The notes below the pieces were generated by a model that worked only from the letters and a program-made list of their open reading frames with translations, made no database searches and was not told the origin of the DNA. Both the position numbers and the translations under genes were made by a program. Below are positions 7,459-18,100 of a DNA stretch of 31,217 bases, in pieces (the stretch's first letter is position 1; every line of letters begins with the position of its first letter). The stretch comes from a virus: the IMG/VR virus record IMGVR_UViG_3300037497_000052, positions 1 to 31,217 of that record. One strand, 5' to 3'.

Positions 7459-9108
7459 ATGGCATTCAACGACTCGCAACCTAACGTCCTAGTCAACCCG
7501 CTCCCGTTCATCTCGGGGGTGCAAGACCCTACTGTCATCCCGCGTGCGGCGGCCAGCTACGACGCCGTGGCGCAGGGGGCACTGCAAGCCCGTGCCATCG
7601 GCGAGCCGTTCAGTCCGAAGGCAAATGCCGAGACTCAGGCGGCCATCGCCGAGGCCAACCTTCGGCGCAAGACGGCGCAGGACGAAGAAATCAATGGCGC
7701 GAAGAAGGCCATCGTGGTAGCCCAAGGCGCGGCGTCCAAGATGGCGCTCGAAGACCTGAAGTTCAACGAGAACACGCGCGGCTGGCATGAGGCTATCAAG
7801 ACGGGCCGCATGTTTGACGAGTTGCACGAGATTGCCCTCGGGGGCAGCAAGGAAGCCGCCGATGCCATGTCTTCCCTGTTTGTCATGGCCGGGCAGAGCT
7901 TACCCCGCAAGCTGAGTGGTCAGATTGACACCGAGGCGGCGCTGGCGCAACTCCCGGAGATGAATGCTTGGAACCAAGAGGTCAAGCAGGCCCGGGCCAT
8001 CCAGAACCCAGACAATCTTTTCTATCAGGAAGAGGTTCGCCCCGTCGCAGGCGGACTTCCGGGGGCCACTTACAAGACCCGGGTCCGATACAACAAGGCC
8101 ACCGGGCGCCCGTGGACGGAGGATGAGCAACGGAATGCCGTCGCCAAGGAGAGTATGACCTTCTCCCAGTGGAAAATACGCCGGGATAAACAGGGAGGCG
8201 CTCCGGTAGCTGCCCCTGCCAATGGTGCCCCGGCGAATACAGCGCCGGTCCCGGACCAGCCCGGCGCGGTGGCCCTCAACCCTCCGGCTGCCGCCAAGGC
8301 TGCCGCACTGTCCGCGGTCAACTCTGGTTCTGCGACTCCCGTCGCGGTAGCCGCAGGTGCGCTCGGGGTATCGCCAAAGGACATGCCGGCAGTCAAGGGG
8401 CTTCCTGCTGGCTTCTCCATGAACGCACTCGGGCAGGTCGTGGACTCCTTTGGCTCGGTGGTTACTGACTTCGACCCGGGCAAGAAGGAAGGCCACAACC
8501 GGACTGAATCCCAATACAAGGCGATTGACTACGCCATCCGCATGAAGCTGGGAGACGATGCGTATTCCAACCTCATCGCACAAGGGTTCAATCCGGCATC
8601 TTGGTCCACATACATGCAAGACGCGACTATCTATCCCGATTTCCTGCGGACGGACCTGATGACGGTATTCGATACGATCGTGGATTCCACGGCGAACGCC
8701 ATCCTCCGTCGCGACTCCGGCGCAGCCATTACAGCCGACGAACGGGCGAGCTACCGGAAGATGCTTTTCCCAGTTATCAACGACTCTCCGCAAGCGGTGG
8801 AGTTGAAGCGGAAGCTTCGCGTGTCCATCCAAGAGACCCTCCGACGGGAAGGCAGCGCCGAGGCGCAGCTTTCGCCCGAGGAGCTCGCCGTGCTTACTCA
8901 GGTTCGCGGCACGCACGCGCAGCTTGGCGTCAAGCTCCCGGGAGAATCCGCTCCCGCTGCCGCGGCGAATCCGCTTCCCGGCGGCGCTATGCGTAGCCCG
9001 AACCCCGGAAAATACTACGTCCAAAAAGGCACAGTCCAACCCAAGGCCCAGACCAGCGGTGTGAATATCAATATCCCGCCGCTCAATCTCCAGCCGGCAA
9101 AGAAGTAG
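7459..9108 (+). CDS. Internal virion / DNA ejection-type protein
   Basis: 549 residues from the ATG at 7459. The N-terminal 200 residues form long helices (NAETQAAIAEANLRRKTAQ), followed by a Pro/Ala linker near residues 250-290. Residues about 355-470 carry a pattern seen in many phage virion proteins: ESQYKAIDYAIRMK, then FDTIVDSTANAILRRDSGAAIT, then ERASYRKMLFPVINDSPQAVELKRK. From memory, the (A/R)-x-LR-x-[DE]-SGAAI core with a downstream FP and DSP is shared by ejection and giant polyvalent proteins. The C-terminus is Pro/Ala-rich. Its place just before the giant gene matches T7 gp15. Role inferred. Confidence 0.65.
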   Translation: MAFNDSQPNVLVNPLPFISGVQDPTVIPRAAASYDAVAQGALQARAIGEPFSPKANAETQAAIAEANLRRKTAQDEEINGAKKAIVVAQGAASKMALEDLKFNENTRGWHEAIKTGRMFDELHEIALGGSKEAADAMSSLFVMAGQSLPRKLSGQIDTEAALAQLPEMNAWNQEVKQARAIQNPDNLFYQEEVRPVAGGLPGATYKTRVRYNKATGRPWTEDEQRNAVAKESMTFSQWKIRRDKQGGAPVAAPANGAPANTAPVPDQPGAVALNPPAAAKAAALSAVNSGSATPVAVAAGALGVSPKDMPAVKGLPAGFSMNALGQVVDSFGSVVTDFDPGKKEGHNRTESQYKAIDYAIRMKLGDDAYSNLIAQGFNPASWSTYMQDATIYPDFLRTDLMTVFDTIVDSTANAILRRDSGAAITADERASYRKMLFPVINDSPQAVELKRKLRVSIQETLRREGSAEAQLSPEELAVLTQVRGTHAQLGVKLPGESAPAAAANPLPGGAMRSPNPGKYYVQKGTVQPKAQTSGVNINIPPLNLQPAKK

Positions 9109-9131
9109 TAGCCCTTGACCCGACGAGATTT

Positions 9132-9159
9132 TTCTGGCACTCTTTTGAGTATGCCAGAA
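9132..9159 (+). promoter_or_regulatory. Hairpin covering the giant gene's start codon
   Basis: TTCTGGCA (9132-9139) pairs perfectly with TGCCAGAA (9152-9159) across a 12-base loop. The ATG of the giant gene is 9151-9153, so its T and G are inside the stem and its A is the last loop base. In mRNA this could keep the start closed. The gap before it (9109-9150) also holds a TTGACC at 9115-9120, but no good -10 box follows. Eight-base arms at this spacing occur by chance a few times in a window of this size; only the position makes it notable. Confidence 0.4.
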
Positions 9160-12100
9160 TCTTTGTCCCCCGAAACGCCGCCCGAAGGATACCGCCTCGC
9201 CACGCCCGAGGAAAACGCGGAGCTTTCCAAGCTCGACACCGCTCCTGCGGCTGGTGGTCCTCCCCCGGGCTACGAAGAAGTGGGGGCCGCCGACCTTCCC
9301 GATGAGGTTCTCCGTGCGGAGGCTCTCGCCGGCAACCTCAGTCCGGCCCAGATAGCTCGGGAGAACCGGGAACGGTATCAGACAGACCCCGTATTCAAGA
9401 AGCGGCTGGCCGATGCCATGTTCGCGACCGAGGAACAGGGATTTCAGCTTTCCGACTTGAGTCTCCCGGACATGGCCAAGGGCGCCGCCCACATGGGCAA
9501 GAGCTTGGTCGAATACACCGCACAAGTTCCCCTCACTCTCCCGGGCGTTCCGGCGACGGCCAACGCAATCCGAAATTTCCTGAAACGCTGGGACACCAGC
9601 GACGCCGCGATTGACGCTTCCACCAAAGAGGGCGGAACGGTATTTGCCGCTCCACTCATCAAGGGAGCACTCCACAAACTGAACGAAGTCGCCGACTCGA
9701 TGGTCAAGCCGAAGTTGATTGCGGCCACCGAAGGCGCGCAGGTGGGCATGGCGGAACTGGTCAAAAAGGGTGCCCGCAAAGCGGCGAACCTTGTTGATTT
9801 CGACGGCAAGACGGATGAGGAACGTGCCGCCCGGCTGGATGACGCCATCGAATCCGCGGACATGATGGAAGGCATCTCCAAGGGTGAGGGCGTTTGGACG
9901 CAGCGCCTTCAGGGCAAGCATCTCGACGAGATGAAAAAGAAGGGCGTCAAGCTGGACCCGCAGACCGTCAGTGAACTCATGGCGGGCGACCCGCTTACTT
10001 TCTACGGATTCGGGAAGGCGTTCGGGGCGGGGACGGCACTTATCGGTGCTTCGGGCCGGGTGATTGCGCGGGCGCCCACGTTCGCCGCAGCGCAGGCGAC
10101 CAAGAACGCTTTGCGGACGGCGCAGGTTGCCAAGCTCTCTGCCGACGCCCGCCTCGCCGGAATCGCGTCCGCTGAGAATGCCACCGCAGCCGAAGCAGCA
10201 GCCGCGAATCTTCGGGCGGCCAAAGCGGGCATGACCCCCACCGCCAAGCTTTTCGCGGGGGCCGAAGATTTGGCTGGTGGGATAAAGACCATACCGCAAA
10301 AGCTGGTTGGCGCAAGCTTCTGGTCGGCTGGAAAGACGGGAGAACTGGTGGCGACCGTCGCCAAATGGGCAGGAAAAGCAGCCCCGGCTATCGGGCTGGT
10401 CAAAGGCTTTGCAGAAGGCGGTCCCATCGGCGCACTGGCCGGACTCAAGGCCGGCGAAATGTCGGGGAAACTCATTCAGGCAGGCGCTATCCGGGCGGGC
10501 GTGCGTACGGCCAAGGTCAGCAACTTCGGAAAATCCGTTTACAAAGACGCGGCCACGACTCCCGCACAGCAGGCGACCATCGACCTCGCGGCGGGCGCTG
10601 GCAAGGTAGCGGGGGGAGCCTCCAAGGGTCTTGCCATCGACCTCGGTGTCGGCGCGGCGACCTCTGAGAGTCCTGAAGACACGCGCGGCATCACTCCGCT
10701 GGGCGCTATCTTCGGCGCGGCCCACGCGGTTCCCGGCTCGGCTCGTCATTTTCTACAGAATCAGCTTCTCGCCCCGCGAAACTGGGCGGACACGAAGCCT
10801 ACGGCAACGAAGCCCTACGGAAATTTTCCGACGCTCGACGCTCTGCACGCGGAGGCTCAAGGAATCGCGTCTGAGGGCGTCAAGCAGCGCCTCGGCGCCC
10901 TGCGCACGTTCATGGACCCTACGGGGGTGGAAATCTACCAGATGCCCAGTCGCGGCGCACTGGAGAGCTTCCTAGTGGAGCAGTTCCAGAGCGAGGGGAT
11001 GACCGGAGGCGACGCACTGGCACAGGCCAAGGAATTCGCGGGGAACGCCGGTCTGTTTACACGGCTTACCGACTCCACCGGCAAAGTCCGCCGGGTGGGG
11101 CTTCTGGTTGACCCTGCCCCCGCGCCGCACGAAGCTTTTCATGGGCTGGAAGACGTTCTTGGAGCTCCGGCAGCGGAAGCCCTCCGGGACATGGCGGCCA
11201 AAGAGTATGGCCCGCGCTGGAACATCGAGGGGCGATATTATGCCAACCGGCTCGCCGGCCCGACCGGAGGACTGAAACCCTACCTACAACGGGGCGAAGA
11301 CTGGCAGCACGCCATGCTTGACGCCTCGGGCGGCGGGGATTCCACGGCTCGCTCGGTTCTGGCCGCGCGCGAATTCAAGGCGAAGCGAGACGCGGGAGCG
11401 CCCATTACGCCGGAGCAAGCACTGGAAGCCGCCGACGCGCAACTGAAGGCGATTCCCGAAGGCTGGCGAAAAGTCCTTAGCCCGGAGCACATCGAATCCG
11501 CCGCCGGGCGGTATCTCGCCTCGGAGCTTGTCGCCGAGAATTTCGACACCCTTTTCAAGCACGAGAATCCGGGGAAGCCCTCCGGGAAGTCTTTGCCGGA
11601 GCGATTCGGCCGCATCTTGGCCAACCTCTTCGAGTCAGCGGGGGCAGACCCCTACACCGGGGCGGAATCGGAAGGACTGCGAGTGCAGCCGAAGCGCAGC
11701 GTGATGCAGGCGGTCAAGGAAGTGTCCACGGGCGTCCGGGACATCCTCGGCAAAACGGAGAAGCCGACGCCGGGAGCATCCAAGGCGCCCACGGAGCCGC
11801 CCAAGCCCGGAGCGCCGGAGCCTGTCACCGAGAACCAGACCCGCGCGCAGGAAGCCGCAGCGGCCAGCGGTGACGCTCGGGTTGCCGAGTTGGTGAACCG
11901 CATCGTGGAGAACCAGAAGGCCGGCGATGCGCCGCTTCGCCTGACTTACAAGTCGGTGAAGGGTCTGCCCGGGGGAGCCGCTGAAGCCTTCCGCACCGGC
12001 CGCCGGTCTGAGCAGGAGGCCGCCTACATCAAGGAGGGTCTCTCTTCGATGGACATGGACACGCGCAACGCGGTCCAGAAGATTCACGCGCACACCCGCT

Positions 12101-15100
12101 TCGAGTTCGTGAAGGGTGGGAAAGAAGTCCAATCCATCGGTTACTCGCTGGAAAAACTCGTCGGCAATGTCCAGAGGACCGTCGATTGGATTCGCAAGTC
12201 GGGTAACACCGAACTTGCGAATCAGGTGCCGTATGAACGAAACACCTTCGGCACTTCCCTGTCCGAGACGGGCTGGAACCAATTCATCTCCGACGTGCAG
12301 CGATACGCAGAGAATCAGCAGAAGGGTGGAACCGGTGCTGGCGCAGAGTTGAAGCTCCCGGCCGATGCCGACGCGATGGGCGTCACGGTGCCCGCCTTCG
12401 AGGGCATGGGCGCGATGAAGCCCATCGAACAGGGCAGGGCCGACTTTATCAATATGCTCATGGGCTTCAAGCTGCCCGAGACTACTCGTGTGAGTAGAGC
12501 CGGCGGAACGCCGGGCAACGTGGTGGCACAGCGAATTGCTGGAGCCAATGAGCAGCCTTTCGTCGCACCGCGCGTAAGCGAGCCGGCGACCCCGCGCGGC
12601 GAGGGCAAACCCTTCAAGGGCTTTTCCGAGTCCATCAAGGAAGTCAATCCGGTTCGCCAAGAGTTCGAGGCGAAGGGCTTGCCGGTCAACGAACTGGTGG
12701 AAGTCGTGGAGCGCATCAACCTCAAGCATCTCGACGCGGTTACTGCCGCGCCGGAAGTCGGCTTCAAGGCTGGAGTCACCGACACCATCCGCGCCGGCTT
12801 CATGCCCGAGAAGGCAGCCGACATCATCAAGCTGCCTGCGGAGGCATTCCGCGACGAGACGATTGCTTACAAGGGTAAGAACGGCGGCGGGCTTACCGGC
12901 ATGGCGGTTGACCTCGGGGCCAAGATGACCGAGGCACAGCACGCCGACTTCGCGCAGGGTATGGAGAGCGTCAAGGGGGAGATTAAGTCTCTCATCGACG
13001 CGGGCGAGTTCCAATCGGCGATGGATATGTCGGTCAAGGGCCAGTTCTTCCGTGAGGCGATTGAAGCGGCCACGGGCGGCCCGCCGGCCGAGTTCGTGCG
13101 CCGGAAACTCAACCCGGAATATCGGGGCGCGTTGGAAAAGGGTTCTGAGACCAAGGCTTCGGAGGAAGACTTTGCGCTGGAGAATGATTTTGCCAAACGG
13201 CTGCTCGACGGGTCAGCAAAGATAGAAGAGTTCCCCTACTACAAGGACTACGAACAAACGCTTTCGCAGGAAGCCACCCTGCTGCCCGCGGGTGCCGAGA
13301 AAGTCCTTTTCGTGGGGACCGGTCCAGTTCCTCTCTCCGCGCATCTGCTGGCTCGCGAAGGGAAAAGCGTAACGGGGTTGGAGATTGACCCGGGAGCGGC
13401 GGAGACCGGCCGGAAGGTGCTGGCTAAACTCGACACCCCGGCAAGTGTGCTGGTGGGCGACGCTACCACGTTCAAGAACTTCGGCGACTACGATGCCGTG
13501 GTGCTTGCCCTTGAGGCGGGGGCTACCACGAAACAGAAGAACGGAATCCTCGCCAACATTCGTGAGCAGATGAAGCCGGATGCGGTTCTGTTGGCCCGCG
13601 GCGCGAAGACCGAGGCGGAAGGGTTTCCAACCCTCGGGGATGAGGTCAAGAATTTCAAGGAGACGGGAACGGTTGACACCTTCGGAGGACTGTCCCGGAC
13701 TGCCCGGCTTGAAGTAAAGGCCATGCCGGAGGAAGGCAGCGACCGACCCGCGTTCTACTCCCGCCTTACCCGAACCGTGGAGCAATCGCCGCAAGGCCGG
13801 GCCAGCGGCGCACAGTGGAAGGCCACCATCAAGGGCAGCAAACTCGGGGCAAGCGAGGGCGAGATGGATTTGGTGGGTGTGAGGGACTTGGAAGACGGCA
13901 CGACTTACACCAAGCAGGAAGTGCTGGACTACCTGAAGGCCAATGAAGTAGTGGTGAAGGACGTGACGCTGGGCGAAAAGCCGGAATACAAGTGGTCACA
14001 GACGAACCCGGAAACGGGCAAAGTGTCAGCGGACGTCTATTACTTAAAGGACGCCAACGGAAAAGCACTTAACGGGATGGTTTTTCTTAGCTCTGATAAA
14101 ACGTGGCACGCCCGGTATAAGAATAATGCTACTCTACTGGGATACGACACGCCGCAGGACGCGATGGCTATGCTGGAGGAAGGGTATGGACTTCCGAATG
14201 ATGTTAAAGCCCACTTCTCCAACTACCAGTTGCCCGGCGGGAAGGAAGGCAGCTACCGGGAAGTGCTGTTGACGGTGCCCAGTAACCGCAATTATTCCAC
14301 GGACCCCATCGCCGCCAAGGTGGCTGCAAAGTATGGCATCCCCTATGGGGAAGCGTCCGCGCACAAGCTGGGTGCTGCGGGTGCCGACAATCTGGAAATC
14401 GCAAGTTGGATGGAGGGCACCAACCGAGGTGCCCGGGAAGATTGGAAGGACGGCCACTCGAACTACTCCAGCATCGCCAATCCCATCGTTCGGCTGCGCT
14501 TTAACGAGCGCACCACGGCGGGCGGCAAACGGATGCTTTTTCTGGAGGAAGTGCAAGCTCCGCAAAAGGGCGAGTTCGAGAAGATGCCCAAGCTGTTTCA
14601 GGACAAGTGGCGGGACATCGCATTCAAATGGGCGCTGCGACATGCGGCGGAGAACGGATTCGAGGCCGTGGGCTGGACTACTGGCGAACAGCAGGCCGCT
14701 CGATACGACTTGAGCAAACAAGTCACGGCGGTTCACTACAATTCGGAGTCGCAAAAGCTGACAGCCGAAAATCTGAATGCGCGCGTGCTCAATCAGGAAG
14801 GCGTTACGCAGGAGAAGCTCTCAGATTATATCGGCAAGGATGCCGCGGCCAAGCTGATGACTCAGGCACCCGGCCCGACCGGAATCAGGACGCTGCGCGG
14901 GGACGATTTGAAAGTCGGCGGTGAAGGCTTGGCGAAGCTCTACGATTCTGATTTCCGTAACGTGGTCAACAGCCTGCCCGCGGTGAAGAAATCCGGGCAG
15001 AAGGTGGGGACCAGCCAGATTGTAGATGGGGAAGCGTTCGCAACTGAATCCTTTAACGCCTATCTAAAACGCACAGGACTTTACACGGATGAAGGCAGAG

Positions 15101-18100
15101 CGTCCTATATGCGTGACCGCCTGAAAACACCAGAACCCACCGTCGGGGTTCACAGCCTCGACCTCACCCCCGCCATCCGCGATTCCGTGATGGCCGGACA
15201 AGCGGCATTCATGCCGGAAGGAACGACGGCTCGCACGCTGCCCGTGGAAGGTAAGTCCGAGTTCTGGCTTCGCCCGGATGGGACGGTCCTCCAAGACCCG
15301 AATAAGTCACACGCCCGCATGGGCGCGGATGAACTGGGCCTGAAGAAATACAACGATAACAAGCCGGATGACTACACCGCCGTTTACAATGAGATGTATT
15401 CCAAGGGCTACGTGCGGGGCTACCGGGGCGGTATGGACATCAAGTTGGAGAATCCAGACACCCAGAAGATGAGTCGGGCACAGCGCGCGACGGCGGAGGC
15501 TATCTCCTTCGAGATTGAAGCTCCCGCGCGATTCGGCAGCGAGGCGCAGTTCGGATTCAAGGGCAACGTCGGAAAATTCTTTTCGCCGAACGAACGGGAT
15601 AACCCGGAAGTCACGAAGGTCATGGAGGAGCAGACCCGCCGAAAGACTGGCGAGTTTGACCCGAACCGTCAGGCTGCCGCGATGCCGGAGAAACCGCTGC
15701 GGGAGCCGTCTCCTGCGGATGAGGCCAATGCCGAGGAGCACCGTAAGTCGATGGCTGGCTACGAAGCAAGGGATGCAGCCGACCGAAAGTATTTCCGGGA
15801 CCGCATGGACCGGATGGATTACCTCCGGGGCCAAGCCACGGGCGACATGATTGAAGCAACGGGCGAGGAAGCATGGTATGCCAAGCCCGTCCGGGAGCAG
15901 GAAGCCGCCATTTTCGACCGCATGGTTGAACTCAACGGCGGGAGCGAAAACTTCGACCCTCCCAAGAGGGGTAAGGGTAAGACCCAGTTCATGCCCACCG
16001 CGGATGAGTGGGAAGCCAAGATGGCGGCCATACCAGAGGGCACCGTCTTTACCCGCCCAGTGGAGGAAAAGAATAACCCGAAGGTATTCACCTTGGAGGC
16101 CCGTGACCCGAAGGGACGCCAACTTGGGTATGTCACGAGCAAGCGACTCCGGGATGGGTCCGCGGAAATCACGATGGTTTATGTTGACCCGGAATACCGA
16201 GGACAGGGAATCGGAGAATCTCTCGTGTCGCAAGCGGCGGAGCATTGGATTACTGATGGGGCCACCGCGATTGCCGCGAAGACGGTATCCCCCGAAGGGA
16301 AGCGGCTAATTGAGAAAACCCTCGGCACGGCGGAAGTAGAACTCCCGGAGGGAGAGGCGCGGCGTTACTCGGGGATGGAGGTCTCTCGTTTCATGCCAAC
16401 CGCAGCCGAGTGGGAAGCCAAGATGGCGGCCAAGCGGGGCGCCAACAAGGACAAGGTTGAAGAGGTCGTTCAGGAAGCCGAGGAAGCCATCGGTATCGCC
16501 GGCACAGTGCAACTGAAGCAGGACAAGAAGCTGCCCGGTTCGATGAGCGGCGTGCTGAAGCTGATTCACTTCGGGGCTTCGGGACTCACGGAGACCAACC
16601 CGCAGAAGATGGGTTCCGGGATTGCGACCCCCACGGACATGCAGGGCGCCGCGAAGACCTACTTTTTCAATGAGGGGTCAAAGATGCAGGCGGACATTAC
16701 CCTGCGCGACCGCGGGGGTAAGTATGGCGTCCGGGTTGACGGCAACGGCGTCTATGACTTGAACAAGGACGTGCTGGACATCCTCAGCAATCCGAACCGC
16801 TGGGCGCGGGATGAGACGCTCAAGAAAGCGGGCTACACTGGGTTTCACGTCAACGTCCCGGACGGCCGGGAAGTCACCATCCTCTACAAGCCGGTGGCGG
16901 TGACTCCCATCGACCTTGGGCGGGCCTTCACGCGCGCGGTGTCCGCTCCCGGGTCCAAGTTCATGCCGGAGCAGCAGGATACCTTCCTCGGAGAACTCGG
17001 GCAGGGGCAAAAGGAATACGACCGCGCGGCCCTCAACCGGATGACCGTGGACGACCTGAAGGCACACTATCCCGAGGCCATCGTGGGCCGTCCGAAGGGC
17101 GAGGAGATTTCCTCGAACGTAGAAGGCTCTCCCCTCGCCAAGAAGGCGGGCAGCCGGGAAAAAGCCATCAAGGCTTTTTCCGACAAGCTGGTGGAGTTCT
17201 ACAAACAGAACGAAGGCGACCCGGCGCTGAAGGCAGGCGAGGAGTGGTATTCAAAATTCACCCCGCTGCTCAAGAAGGAGTTTGGAAAGGACGCTCCCAT
17301 CTTCGCCGAGTTGCTCGCGGCGACCAGCCCGCAGACGAACCCGGAGGTCAATTTTGGATTCGCCTACGACGCATACCAGAACTTCAAGTCTGGTAATTTC
17401 GACAAGCAGGTTGCCAAGTTCGTCGAGGGTCTGGCCAAGCTGGACACGGGGGAACTGGCGAAGGTTTACGCCCGGGACCAGAAGGCCGGCAAGACCAAGG
17501 ACAACCCGGCAAACCCTTCGGACGCTACCTATATCGCCCACTGGATTGACAAGCATGACTTGGTTCTGCGCGGCTCTGGGGGGAACCGATTCGGTCTGCA
17601 TTCCGTCCCGGTGCTCCGCGTGCTGGCTCGCAAGTGGCTGGACCTGAATTCGGGTCCGAAGACAGCCAACTTCGTGAAGAACCTCTTGGGCACGGGCGAC
17701 GAAGCGACGATTGACATCTGGGCCGACCGGACCATGCGCCGCGTGGGTTATGAAGGCTTCAAGGACCGCTGGCGGATTCTGCCAGAGAACGTCCAAAGCG
17801 TGACGGAAGCAGACTTCGCGTTTAGTCAGGAGGCGTTTAGCCATGCCGCCGGACAGTTGGGACTCAAGCCCTCCGCCCTTCAGGGTGCGCTCTGGTTCGC
17901 GGAAAAAAAGCTCTGGTCTGACAAGGGATGGGGACGCCTTGACCTCGGGGATTACCGGGCGGAAATGGCGAAGATTCCGCTCCTCAAGCGTGGCGCCGAA
18001 CAACGGCAAGCGCACCAGAAGGCCATGAACAAAGCGAAGACGATGGAGGAGCAGGATTTGTTTCAATCAGGGCTTGACGTAAGGCCAAGGATGAAGCAAA

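Noticed and set aside
9115-9143. Sigma-70 promoter before the giant gene
   Set aside because: TTGACC at 9115 is a fair -35 box but the sequence 17 bases on (CACTCT) is not a -10 box. Kept only as a remark.
9115-9150. TTG at 9115 as start of the giant gene
   Set aside because: It adds twelve residues (TRRDFSGTLLS) of leader-like sequence and would place the TTGACC and hairpin inside the gene; the ATG at 9151 is preferred.
7900-10749. Open frame of 949 codons on the minus strand
   Set aside because: It lies antisense to the internal virion gene and the giant gene. Its translation is Arg/Gly-rich with no domain pattern, as expected from GC-rich third positions on the other strand.
11635-13014. 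Minus-strand frame of 459 codons within the giant gene
   Set aside because: Pure antisense shadow; Arg/His-rich, no motif, and the plus strand has recognisable domains.
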